Source of the DNA: Azohydromonas aeria
GTDB taxonomy: Bacteria > Pseudomonadota > Gammaproteobacteria > Burkholderiales > Burkholderiaceae_C
NCBI RefSeq assembly: GCF_009760915.1
Contig: NZ_VIDQ01000023.1
Location: 31,672-95,671 of the forward strand
Direction: 5' to 3'
DNA length: 64,000 nt
Shown: positions 18,847 through 26,753 of the stretch, piece after piece
Numbering within the stretch: position 1 is the first letter of the stretch
Layout of the letters: every line of letters starts with the position of its first letter
Program-made: the position numbers and the translations under genes
Notes under the pieces: generated by a model
The model's database searches: none
What the model saw: only the letters and a program-made list of their open reading frames with translations
What the model was told of the DNA's origin: nothing

Positions 18847-19347
18847 ATGAGCGACAGGCCGTCGGTCCGGGTCGCGGTCCTGATGGAGCGCGAGCACCAG
18901 CCCAACCGCTGGGAGGACTGGCGGCACCGCATCGCCGAGGTCGTGCCCGACGAGGGCGCCTTCGGCCCGGAGCCGCGCCTGCTGCGCGACGACGGCAAGA
19001 CGGCGCGCTTCCTCTTTCCCGGCTTCGAGCTGGAGCTGTTCAAGGACGAGTGCGAGGGCTACTACCTCAACCTCAGCTCCGGCGCGCCGGTGTGGTTCGT
19101 GATGTGGCGCGTCGATGACGAGGACCCGTCGAAGGCGCGGCCCGAGATCGTAAGCGTGTCCTACAACGAGGCCGGCCGCTGGCTCGACGCGCAGGAGCGC
19201 GTGGACAACGTGCCGCTGCCGGCCGAACTGCGCGACTGGCTGCAGGCCTGGGTGGACGAGCACTACCGCCCCGAGCCCAAGAAGCGCCAGCGCCCGGCCT
19301 CGTTCCAGCGGCCCGAGGACCGCGGGCGCGGCGGCGGTCACGGCTGA
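18847..19347 (+). CDS. DUF3305 protein, FDH accessory
   Basis: 166-residue soluble protein (VRVAVLMEREHQPNRWEDWRH at the start, given in part; LFPGFELELFKDECEGYYLN in the middle). This is the DUF3305 family, regularly found with DUF3306, a polyferredoxin and TorD in formate dehydrogenase loci of beta- and alphaproteobacteria. Biochemical function is unknown; context suggests maturation of FDH. The C-terminus is a basic tail that is probably disordered. The ATG lies 12 bp after the apbC stop, with GGCGAGGG upstream as a plausible ribosome site. Confidence 0.88.
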   Translation: MSDRPSVRVAVLMEREHQPNRWEDWRHRIAEVVPDEGAFGPEPRLLRDDGKTARFLFPGFELELFKDECEGYYLNLSSGAPVWFVMWRVDDEDPSKARPEIVSVSYNEAGRWLDAQERVDNVPLPAELRDWLQAWVDEHYRPEPKKRQRPASFQRPEDRGRGGGHG

Positions 19348-19440
19348 GCCGGCGCACGCGCCTTCATTCGGGCCCCTTGCCCGGAATCACCCGGACCTTT
19401 CCGGACCCTTTTTCCGTCCTTCGCAGCAGGAGTAACGCGC

Positions 19441-20253
19441 ATGGCCGAAGACGGCTTCTTCTCGCGCTGGTCGCGGCGCAAGACGCAGGTGGCGCGCGGC
19501 GTGGAGCCGGCCGAGCCGGCGCCGGCTGTAGATCAGTCCGTTCGTCCTGACCCTTCGATACCTCAGGGCAGGGTCCGGCCTGAGGCCGGATCGAAGGACG
19601 AATCCGACAGGCTGGTGCGCCGCCCGGGTGACGGCGCCGCACCTGACCCGTTCGCACTGAGGTACCGAAGTGCGAATCCGCCAGGCAGCGATGGCAGCGC
19701 TCCGGCAGGGGCCGTTCACCCTTCGATACCTCAGGGCGAACGGAATACGGAACCCCCGCCTACGCTGGCCGACGTGGCCGAACTCGGCCGGGAGTCGGAT
19801 TACTCACGCTTCGTCGCGCGCGACGTGGCGCCGGACGTGAAGAACGCCGCGCTGCGCAAGCTGTTTTCCGATCCACACTTCAACGTGATGGATGGTCTCG
19901 ACATCTACATCGACGACTACGGCAAGCCCGACCCCATCCCGCCTTCGATGCTGCGCCAGCTGGCGCAGTCGAAGATGCTGGGCCTCTTCGACGACGAAGA
20001 GGACAAGGACAAGAAACCGAACGACGACCCCGCGGCGGCCGCGCCCGCCGCGACCGAGCCGGCCGACGCTGCCGCCGCGTCCGAGCCGCCTCCAGGCGCG
20101 GCCGCGGATGCCGCCGCGCCGGCACGGCCCGACCCGGCGGCCGAGCCGCCCTTGCTGAACACCACCGCACCCGATGAAGACGCTGATCTGCAACTGCAAC
20201 CGCACCATGCCGCTGGACGGCCCGGCCCTGGCCCGGGCCCTGCCGCAGGCTGA
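19441..20253 (+). CDS. DUF3306 protein with palindromic repeats inserted in frame
   Basis: 270-residue protein. The N-terminus (MAEDGFFSRWSRRKTQVA) and core (about residues 100-185: LADVAELGRESDYSRFVA, NAALRKLFSDPHFNVMDGLD) are typical of DUF3306, an FDH-linked family of unknown function. Between them, residues about 31-100 are encoded by repeat DNA with three palindromes (19541-19602, 19651-19676, 19712-19743). They encode low-complexity, non-family residues, including SIPQG twice. The C-terminus is an Ala/Pro/Asp-rich tail. The last 80 bp overlap the polyferredoxin gene in another frame, which indicates translational coupling. AGCAGGAG precedes the ATG. Confidence 0.85.
   Translation: MAEDGFFSRWSRRKTQVARGVEPAEPAPAVDQSVRPDPSIPQGRVRPEAGSKDESDRLVRRPGDGAAPDPFALRYRSANPPGSDGSAPAGAVHPSIPQGERNTEPPPTLADVAELGRESDYSRFVARDVAPDVKNAALRKLFSDPHFNVMDGLDIYIDDYGKPDPIPPSMLRQLAQSKMLGLFDDEEDKDKKPNDDPAAAAPAATEPADAAAASEPPPGAAADAAAPARPDPAAEPPLLNTTAPDEDADLQLQPHHAAGRPGPGPGPAAG
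19541..19743. repeat. Three palindromic repeat units inside the DUF3306 gene
   Basis: Unit 1: TTCGTCC at 19541-19547 pairs with GGACGAA at 19596-19602, CCTTCGA at 19552-19558 pairs with TCGAAGG at 19591-19597, and an inner TCCGGCC-TGA-GGCCGGA hairpin lies at about 19574-19590. Unit 2: TTCGCACT at 19651-19658 pairs with AGTGCGAA at 19669-19676. Unit 3: CCGTTCACCCT at 19712-19722 pairs with AGGGCGAACGG at 19733-19743 (one mismatch). Units 1 and 3 share CCCTTCGATACCTCAGGGC. They look like the short palindromes normally found between genes in this group, here kept in frame. Confidence 0.8.
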
Positions 20254-22312
20254 GGGGCTGCAGACCGTCCACAACCTGCTGTGCCGCCACGAGGCGGTGC
20301 AGTTCCAGCGCGCGGCCAAGTCGGCCGCGTCCGCCGGCGAGCAGCTGCTCGTGGCCTGCACCCAGGAGAAGCGGCTGTTCCTGGAGCTCAATGCCCAGAC
20401 CGAGGGCGCGCTGCCTGCCGACGAGCAGCCCATCCGCTTCGTCAACCTGCGCGAGAGCGGCGGCTGGTCCAGGGACGCGCGCGCGGCCACGCCGAAGATG
20501 GCTGCGCTCATCGCCGCCGCGCAGCTGCCCGACCCCGACCCGGTGCCCACCGTGAGCTACCGCAGCGCTGGGCGGCTGCTGGTCATCGGCGCGGGCGAGG
20601 CGGCCGAGCGCGCCGCGGCGATGCTCTCGGACAAGCTCGACGTGAGCCTGCTGCTGAGCGAGCCGGGCAGCGCGCTGCCGCAGGCGCGCGAGCGCCTGGT
20701 GCACGCCGGGCGCGTGACGCAGCTCAGCGGCTGGCTCGGCGCGTTCCAGGTGCGCTGGGAGGCGGGCAACCCGATCGACCTGGACCTGTGCACGCGCTGC
20801 AATGCCTGCGTCGATGCGTGCCCGGAAGGCGCCATCGGCTTCGACTACCAGGTGGACCTGTCGCGCTGCACCTCGCACCGCGCCTGCGTGAAGGCCTGCG
20901 CCGTGGCCGGCGCGATCGACTTCAGCCGCCAGCCGGAAAGCCTGTCGGACACTTTTGATTTGGTGCTGGACCTGCGCAGCAGCCCGGCTTTCACGCAGCA
21001 CGCCTTGCCGCAGGGCTATTTCCACGCCGGCGCCGACACGGCCAAGCTGTTCGACGCCGTGCTGAAGCTGCGCGAGCTCACCGGCGAGTTCGAGAAGCCC
21101 AAGTTCTTCCAGTACAAGCAGAAGCTCTGCGCCCACAGCCGCAACGAGCGCGTGGGCTGCGACGCCTGCGTGCAGATCTGCTCGGCGCGCGCCGTCTCCA
21201 GCGAGCTGGGCACCACGGGCGGCATCCGCGTCGAGCCGCACCTGTGCGTGGGCTGCGGCGCCTGCACCACGGTCTGCCCCACCGGCGCGCTGGCCTACAG
21301 CTACCCGGACGCGCCCACCACCGCCAAGCGGCTGCGCACGCTGCTGACCACCTATGCCCGCGCGGGCGGGCGCGACGCGGCGCTGCTGCTGCACAGCCAG
21401 GGGGCGGGCTCGAAGCTGCTGGGCGAGCTGGGGCGCGCGGCGCGCACCGACGCCAGCATTCACGGCCTGCCGGCGCGCGTGCTGCCGGTGGAGCTGTGGC
21501 ACACGGCCAGCGTCGGGCTGGAGCTGTGGCTCGCGGCCAAGGCGCAGGGCGCGTCGCAGGTGTTCGTGCTGCTCACCGACGAGGAGGCGCCCGAGTACCG
21601 CACCGCTTTGGCCGAGCAGGCCGAGATCGCCAACACGCTGCTGCAGGGCCTGGGCTATGCCGGGTTGCACGTGCAGCTGCTCGAAGCCCGCGACGCGCGC
21701 GACCTGGCCGCTCTCGACGCCGCGCTGCGCAGCGCGCCGCCGGCGGCCGGCGTGCGCTTGGCCGCGACGTTTGCGGCGCAAAGCGACAAGCGCGCGACGC
21801 TGGAGCTGGCGCTGGAGCACCTGCTGGCGCAGGCGCCGCAGGCGCTGCCCGAAGCCATCGCGCTGCCCGCGGCCAGCCCGCTGGGCACGATCGAGGTGGA
21901 CACCGGCCGCTGCACGCTGTGCCTGAGCTGCGTGGGCGCCTGCCCGGCGGCGGCACTGGCCGACAACCCCGACAAGCCGCAGCTGCGCTTCATCGAGAAG
22001 AACTGCGTGCAGTGCGGGCTGTGCGCCACCACCTGCCCGGAAGACGCCATCACGCTGCAGCCGCGGCTGTGGCTGGCCGACGAGGGCAAGGCGCGCAAGC
22101 AGGCGCGCGTGTTGAACGAGGCGCAGCCCTACGGCTGCATCCGCTGCGGGAAACCCTTCGGCACGCTGCAGGCGGTGGAGGCCATGCTCGGCCGCCTCGC
22201 CGGCCACCCGATGTTCCAGGGCGACGCGCTGCAGCGGCTGAGGATGTGCGGCGACTGCCGCGTCATCGACATCTACAGCAATCCCAACGAAACGCGGATC
22301 ACGGACCTGTGA
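20174..22312 (+). CDS. Polyferredoxin (multi-[4Fe-4S] protein), FDH accessory
   Basis: 712-residue cytoplasmic Fe-S protein. Cysteine clusters in order: CTRCNACVDACP, the degenerate CTSHRACVKAC, VGCDACVQIC, CVGCGACTTVCP, CTLCLSCVGACP and CVQCGLCATTCP. That is about four canonical [4Fe-4S] sites plus two partial ones. The C-terminus has a separate CIRCGKPF...CGDCR pair that may bind zinc or iron. Proteins of this form accompany DUF3305/DUF3306/TorD in FDH loci and are thought to pass electrons or help maturation; direct evidence is lacking. The ATG lies inside the end of the DUF3306 gene, and its stop overlaps the torD-like start. Confidence 0.9.
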   Translation: MKTLICNCNRTMPLDGPALARALPQAEGLQTVHNLLCRHEAVQFQRAAKSAASAGEQLLVACTQEKRLFLELNAQTEGALPADEQPIRFVNLRESGGWSRDARAATPKMAALIAAAQLPDPDPVPTVSYRSAGRLLVIGAGEAAERAAAMLSDKLDVSLLLSEPGSALPQARERLVHAGRVTQLSGWLGAFQVRWEAGNPIDLDLCTRCNACVDACPEGAIGFDYQVDLSRCTSHRACVKACAVAGAIDFSRQPESLSDTFDLVLDLRSSPAFTQHALPQGYFHAGADTAKLFDAVLKLRELTGEFEKPKFFQYKQKLCAHSRNERVGCDACVQICSARAVSSELGTTGGIRVEPHLCVGCGACTTVCPTGALAYSYPDAPTTAKRLRTLLTTYARAGGRDAALLLHSQGAGSKLLGELGRAARTDASIHGLPARVLPVELWHTASVGLELWLAAKAQGASQVFVLLTDEEAPEYRTALAEQAEIANTLLQGLGYAGLHVQLLEARDARDLAALDAALRSAPPAAGVRLAATFAAQSDKRATLELALEHLLAQAPQALPEAIALPAASPLGTIEVDTGRCTLCLSCVGACPAAALADNPDKPQLRFIEKNCVQCGLCATTCPEDAITLQPRLWLADEGKARKQARVLNEAQPYGCIRCGKPFGTLQAVEAMLGRLAGHPMFQGDALQRLRMCGDCRVIDIYSNPNETRITDL

Positions 22313-22944
22313 ACAAGCAAGACGACCTCCAGGCCCTGAGCCTGGCCACCATGGACGACGCCGAGGAGCTGGCGCGGGCCGAGGTTTACGGGCTGCTGGC
22401 GCGGCTGTGGTGGGCGCCGCCGGACGAGGCGCTGCTCAAGCAGTTCGCCGTCGCGGTGACCGAGGCACCGCAGCCGGGCAGCTTCCTGGAGGCGCCGTGG
22501 CAGGCGCTGGTGGCGGCCATGCGCGCCAGCAGCGCCGAAGGCGCGGCGCAGGAGTTCGCGGCGCTGTTCGAGGGCACGGGCAAGCCCGAGGTCTTCCCCT
22601 ACGGCTCGTACCATGTGGCGGGCTTCCTCAACGAGCGCCCGCTGGTGGCGCTGCGCGACGACCTGGCGCGCCTGGGCCTGGAGCGCGACCCCGCGCGCGG
22701 CGAGACCGAGGACCACGTCGCCTGCGTGTTCGAGGTCATGCGCTTCCTCATCGCCGGCGACGACGTGGCCGTGTGCAACCTGGAGCAGCAGCGCCGCTTT
22801 TTCCGCGCCCACGTGCAGCCCTGGGTCGAGAAGCTGTGCGACGCCGTGCTGGCGCAGCCGCGCGCGCGGCTCTACGCCGCGCTGGCCAGCTTCACGGCCG
22901 CCTTCATGCAGGTGGAAACACAGGGCTTTGACCTGATCGAGTAG
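22309..22944 (+). CDS. TorD/DmsD-family molybdoenzyme chaperone
   Basis: 211-residue all-helical cytoplasmic chaperone that binds twin-arginine signal peptides of molybdoenzymes until cofactor insertion is complete. Family features are ARAEVYGLLARLWWAPPD, a central YGSYHVAGFLNERPL and EDHVACVFEVMRFLI. The GTG start overlaps the polyferredoxin stop (GTGA at 22309-22312), showing tight coupling. The likely client is the FDH alpha subunit encoded about 13.6 kb downstream. Its 3' end overlaps the convergent PilZ gene by 41 bp. Confidence 0.9.
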   Translation: MNKQDDLQALSLATMDDAEELARAEVYGLLARLWWAPPDEALLKQFAVAVTEAPQPGSFLEAPWQALVAAMRASSAEGAAQEFAALFEGTGKPEVFPYGSYHVAGFLNERPLVALRDDLARLGLERDPARGETEDHVACVFEVMRFLIAGDDVAVCNLEQQRRFFRAHVQPWVEKLCDAVLAQPRARLYAALASFTAAFMQVETQGFDLIE

Positions 22945-23401
22945 CCGCCGCCAGCGCCGGCACGGCGTCGGCGGCCGAAGGCGGCGCGCCGGCCGGGCGG
23001 CGCCGGCGCGCCAGGTAGCTGGTGTAGGTGAACTTCTCGTGCAGGTAGGCCTCGATGGCCGCCAGTGCCTGGCGCGGGATGCTGGTGAAGCGCAGCCCCA
23101 TCACGAAGCCGTTCTGCTTGCCGCTGAACACGATGTTCATGACCTGCGTGCGCGCCATGACGGTGTGCGCGCCGCTCGGGATGGCCGGCACCACCAGCCG
23201 CACGCCGCACACCAGGTACAGCGGCAGGTTGACCGGCGCCACCACCCGCAGCCCGCCGGCGCTCAGGTCCAGCGTGCGCGCCTCGACGATGCGGTGCCCG
23301 TGCAGCAGCAGGTGGGTCGTGCTGGCGATCAGCCCACGCTCATGCGCCCGGCACTCGCTGGACGAGTTCCGGACGTCGGTGAAGGGACGTGAGGCGGGCA
23401 T
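22904..23401 (-). CDS. PilZ domain protein 1
   Basis: 165-residue protein with a PilZ domain at about residues 16-115. An RxxxR element (RAHER) and the DxSxxG element (DLSAGG) are both present, so cyclic di-GMP binding is plausible. MGLRFTSIPRQALAAIEAYLHEKF closes the domain (given in part). The basic, Ala-rich tail (about 120-165) overlaps the 3' end of the TorD-like gene. Closely related to the next PilZ gene upstream, pointing to a local duplication. The partner or process is unknown; no motility or pilus gene is adjacent. Confidence 0.87.
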   Translation of the reverse strand: MPASRPFTDVRNSSSECRAHERGLIASTTHLLLHGHRIVEARTLDLSAGGLRVVAPVNLPLYLVCGVRLVVPAIPSGAHTVMARTQVMNIVFSGKQNGFVMGLRFTSIPRQALAAIEAYLHEKFTYTSYLARRRRPAGAPPSAADAVPALAAATRSGQSPVFPPA

Positions 23402-23589
23402 GTCGGCGGCAGGGGAGGGCGGCCGCTGGATACCGCATCGCGCGGCACCCGGCCAAAGGAAACCAGGAGGGCGTGTTTATACCGCCCGTTACTTTCAGTT
23501 TCCCGTCAAGGTTTTGTGGTCCGTGACGCAGTTGGCTTCCGGGCCGGTTGGCACGACGCGCCGGCCACCGCGGCGGGCCGTCACCCGGC

Positions 23590-24147
23590 TCAGGCGGCAG
23601 CCTGGGCCGCGGGCGCCGTCCCGGGGCCGCTGTCGTGGCTGGTCTCGTTGACGCTTTCGTCGCCGGACCCGGTTTCGACCCCGGACGGGGGCTCGGCCGC
23701 GGGCTGCGCCGGCTGCAGCGCCGGGGCCGGCGGCCGGACGGCCGCGCCGCTGCCGCCACCGAAGGCCTTGTGGGCGCTGCGCTCCTGCAGATAGGCCTGG
23801 AGGGCGGCGGTCGAGGCCTCCGGGATCGAGGTGAAGCGCAGCCCGATGACGAAGCCGCCGGCCTTGCCGCTGAACACCAGGCTCACGACCTCGACTTGCG
23901 CCGTGACGGTGCGCACGCCGAAAGGAATGGCGGGAACGAGCAGCCGCACGTCGCACGGCGTGCCGGGCGCGATGCTGCCGGGCACGACCAGCTGCAGCCC
24001 GCCCAGGCTGATGTCCTGGGTGCGCGCCTCCACCAGCCGACCGCCGGGCAGGCGCAGGTGCACCGTGCTGGCGAAGCGCGCGCGCGGATGGCGGCGCGCG
24101 GCGACGCCCGACTGGACGTGGCTGGCGAAGTCGGTGGAGGCGGACAT
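23590..24147 (-). CDS. PilZ domain protein 2
   Basis: 185-residue paralogue of the neighbouring PilZ protein. It has RRHPRARF for the RxxxR switch and DISLGG for DxSxxG, and shares VPAIPxGxxTV and GLRFTSIPxAxxAALxAYL with its neighbour. The last about 60 residues are an Ala/Pro/Glu-rich tail that differs from the paralogue. Cyclic di-GMP binding is predicted from both motifs. A 188-bp gap separates it from PilZ protein 1 on the same strand; no terminator was seen there. Confidence 0.87.
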   Translation of the reverse strand: MSASTDFASHVQSGVAARRHPRARFASTVHLRLPGGRLVEARTQDISLGGLQLVVPGSIAPGTPCDVRLLVPAIPFGVRTVTAQVEVVSLVFSGKAGGFVIGLRFTSIPEASTAALQAYLQERSAHKAFGGGSGAAVRPPAPALQPAQPAAEPPSGVETGSGDESVNETSHDSGPGTAPAAQAAA

Positions 24148-24249
24148 GGCGGCGGCGTGCGGTTGTTCTCGAAAGCGCCGCGATTGTTCGGCCGGGCCGC
24201 CGCGCGGTTGTTACGTGACCGTCAAAGCCGGCGCCGCGGCGCGGCCGCG

Positions 24250-25230
24250 TCAGTCCTCGCCGTCTTCCCGCGCCGCCAAGCGGCGCCGGCGTGACGGCGG
24301 CTCGCCTTCGAACTTGTTCCAGGTGGCGCGGAAGGCCTGCATGCTGCCGAAGCCGCAGCGCTCGGCGATGTGCTCCAGCGACAGCGCCGAGCCCTGGACC
24401 AGCCGGCGCGCCAGGTCCATGCGCAGCTCGGTCTGGTAGCGCTTCATGGTCACGCCGGTCTCGGTCTTGAACAGCCGCGCCAGGTGCCGGGTGCTGAAGC
24501 CGGCCCTGCGCGCCAGCGCCTCGCCGGTCCAGGGGCGGGAGAGGTCGTTGGCGATCTCGTCCTGCATGGCGTGGACGAGCGGGTTGCCGTGCTCGCGCCA
24601 GCGAAAGCGCGGGCTCAGCGCCGGGTCGCCGCTGAAGCGGCGCAGCGGCACCACGTTCTCGCGCGCCACGCGCAGCGCGACGTGGTCGCCGAAGTGCTGC
24701 GCGATCAGCCTCAGCGCCAGGTCGATGCCCGCGGCCACGCCGGCCGAGGTCCAGAGCCGGCCGTCCTGCACGCACAGCCGGTTCTCCAGCACCTGCGCCG
24801 CCGGATGGCGGCGGCGCAGCTGCGCCACGAACTCGTGGTGCGTGGTGCAGGCGCGGCCGTCGAGCAGCCCGGCGTCGCCCAGCAGGAAGGCGCCGGTGCA
24901 CACGCCCGCCACCGTGGGCAGCGGGTGCGGCGGCGCGGCCCGCTCGCGCAGCCACGCCGCAGCGGCCTGCCAGGCCGGTGCGGCCATGGCCTCGGGGCTG
25001 AGCTTGGCGCCGATGACGAACACCACGTCCTGCGCGTCCAGCCGCGCGGGCAGGGGCGCAATGCGTTCCAGCACGACGCCCTGGAAGCTGCGCAGGCGCG
25101 GCTCGGGTCCGATGCACTCGATGTCCACGCCCGCGATGCCCAGCTCGGCCAGCGTGCCCATGACCTGCAGCGGGCCCGCCAGGTCGAGCAGGTGCGCCTG
25201 CGGCAGCACCAGGAAGTAAACCTTGTTCAT
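24250..25230 (-). CDS. GlxA-type AraC-family transcriptional regulator
   Basis: 326-residue regulator. The N-terminal DJ-1/PfpI-like domain (about 1-180) has the GVCTGAFLLGDAGLLDG nucleophile-elbow region. The C-terminal AraC double helix-turn-helix (about 225-315) has ARRAGFSTRHLARLFKTETG and ERCGFGSMQAFRATW. The last 15 residues are a basic tail. GlxA-like proteins often control catabolism of nitrogen compounds or amines; the target here is not known. It is divergent from a Bug receptor gene, with a GTAAC/GTTAC palindrome in between that may be its operator. Confidence 0.9.
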   Translation of the reverse strand: MNKVYFLVLPQAHLLDLAGPLQVMGTLAELGIAGVDIECIGPEPRLRSFQGVVLERIAPLPARLDAQDVVFVIGAKLSPEAMAAPAWQAAAAWLRERAAPPHPLPTVAGVCTGAFLLGDAGLLDGRACTTHHEFVAQLRRRHPAAQVLENRLCVQDGRLWTSAGVAAGIDLALRLIAQHFGDHVALRVARENVVPLRRFSGDPALSPRFRWREHGNPLVHAMQDEIANDLSRPWTGEALARRAGFSTRHLARLFKTETGVTMKRYQTELRMDLARRLVQGSALSLEHIAERCGFGSMQAFRATWNKFEGEPPSRRRRLAAREDGED

Positions 25231-25284
25231 CGTCGCGCCGGGCCGAAGGCGGCAGGGCGCGCCGCCTCGGACTTCAGGAAGTGT

Positions 25285-25299
25285 GTAACTTGAGGTTAC
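25285..25299. promoter_or_regulatory. Palindromic operator candidate between glxA-like and Bug receptor genes
   Basis: GTAAC-TTGAG-GTTAC inverted repeat, embedded in an outer GTGTG...CACAC pair (25281-25311). It sits 55 bp upstream of the GlxA-type start and about 125 bp upstream of the Bug start, in a locally AT-richer patch. Binding by the neighbouring regulator is inference from position. Confidence 0.4.
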
Positions 25300-25425
25300 G
25301 TATTTTCACACGACGCGGCGGCGTGGCGGTGCGGGCCGGGCGCCGGGCGGGCCGCCGTGGCGGCGAGGCAGGGCCCTGGCAGAGCCGACAATCCGGGAAT
25401 TGTCCCTGGTCAAGCCTGCCTTCCC

Positions 25426-26430
25426 ATGTCCCACGACGACTCCTTCTCCCGCGCGCGCCGTGCCCTGAGCCTGGGCCTGCCGGGTGCCTTCGCGCTCGGC
25501 GTGCTGGGCGCGCTGCCCGCGCGGGCGCAGTCCTGGCCCTCGAAGCCGATCCGGCTGGTGGTGCCGTTCCCGCCCGGGGGCGCCACCGACGTGGTGGCGC
25601 GTGCCCTGGGAGAGCGGCTGCACGCGCGGCTGGGCCAGCCGGTGGTGATCGACAACAAGCCCGGCGCCAGCACGCTCATCGGCGCCGACGCCGTGGCCAA
25701 GGCGCCGGGCGACGGCCACGTGCTGCTGCTGTCCGGCTCGAGCACCTACAGCGTGGTGCCGGCGCTCAAGAGCCAGCTGCCCTACGACCCGAAGAAGGAC
25801 CTGGCGCTGGTGGCCATGGTGGCGCGCGCGCCGCTGGTGCTGGTGGCCGGGCCGGCCACGCCGGTGAAGTCGCTGGCCGAGCTGATCGCGCTGGCAAAGG
25901 CGAAGCCGGGCGAGGTGACCTATCCGACCTTCGGCCCGGGCTCGGCGCCGCACCTGGCCGGCGAGCGCTTCTCGGCCGAGGCGGGGGTGAAGCTGCTGCC
26001 CATTCCCTACAAGGGCAGCGCCGCGGCGGCGCTGGCGGTGGTGGGCGGCGAGATCGCCATGGCCTTCGACACCATCGCCTCGGCGGCGCCGCACATCAAG
26101 GCGGGCAAGCTGCGCGCGCTGGCGGTGGTGGACTCGGCCCGCTCCAGCCTGCTGCCCGACGTGCCCACGCTGGCGGAGCTGAAATACCCCAAGGCGACTT
26201 TCGAGGCCTGGTACGGCGTGGCCGCGCCCGGCGCCACGCCCGCGGCGGTGCAGCAGGCGCTCGCACGCGAGCTGGCCGCCGTGCTGGTGCTGCCCGAAGT
26301 GAAGGAGAAGCTGCTGGCGGCCGGCCTGGAGCCGCAGTTCTCCGACGCCGCCGCCTTCGCCGCCAAGGTGCAGGCCGAGACGGCGGCCTACGCGGCGCTG
26401 GGCAAGCGGGTGGGGATTTCGATGGATTGA
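25426..26430 (+). CDS. Bug-family solute-binding protein (tripartite tricarboxylate transporter receptor)
   Basis: 334-residue exported receptor. The signal peptide is about residues 1-35 (ending LPARAQS, with an RRALSLG stretch near the start). The Bug fold shows WPSKPIRLVVPFPPGGATD, GQPVVIDNKPGASTLIGAD, LPYDPKKDL and VPTLAELKYP. Bug proteins bind carboxylates and either feed TctAB permeases or act in signalling; no tctA/tctB is nearby, as is usual for orphan Bug genes. The ATG at 25426 gives the signal peptide directly. Divergent from the GlxA-type regulator, which may control it. Confidence 0.9.
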   Translation: MSHDDSFSRARRALSLGLPGAFALGVLGALPARAQSWPSKPIRLVVPFPPGGATDVVARALGERLHARLGQPVVIDNKPGASTLIGADAVAKAPGDGHVLLLSGSSTYSVVPALKSQLPYDPKKDLALVAMVARAPLVLVAGPATPVKSLAELIALAKAKPGEVTYPTFGPGSAPHLAGERFSAEAGVKLLPIPYKGSAAAALAVVGGEIAMAFDTIASAAPHIKAGKLRALAVVDSARSSLLPDVPTLAELKYPKATFEAWYGVAAPGATPAAVQQALARELAAVLVLPEVKEKLLAAGLEPQFSDAAAFAAKVQAETAAYAALGKRVGISMD

Positions 26431-26512
26431 GCCACGCCGCCTTCGCGCACTGCGGTCCGGGGAACTTCGACCCATGGCATCCCGGCAGCCACGACGCTTC
26501 GCACCCTGATCC

Positions 26513-26636
26513 GTCATTCCGGCGAAAGCCGGAATCCACGCGCACCGTGGCGGCGGAACGGCTGACGTGGGCACGTGCCGGCGCCGGCCAGCGAGGCACC
26601 CCGGCATTCGTGGATTCCGGCTTTCGCCGGAATGAC
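26513..26636. repeat. REPIN-like inverted repeat pair
   Basis: Two 27-bp sequences in perfect inverted orientation at 26513-26539 and 26610-26636, separated by 70 bp, 124 bp in total. Each begins with GTCATTCC and forms its own small hairpin (CCGGCGAAAGCCGG). The element fills most of the 323-bp gap (26431-26753) between two convergent Bug genes; nothing else is seen in that gap. Size and head-to-head arrangement match REPINs. No RAYT transposase is in the window. Confidence 0.85.
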
Positions 26637-26753
26637 GAAGCAGTAGGCGCCATGCCCGTGCTGTCGGGATGCTGATCGCTTTCCACTTTCCCCGGACAGC
26701 AATGCGCCTGCGCGGGCATGACGCAAATCGTTCAGCCTCGCGAAAGCGCCGGC

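Noticed and set aside
26513..26636. CRISPR-like repeat spacing
   Set aside because: Only two repeats, in inverted rather than direct orientation, and no cas genes in the window.
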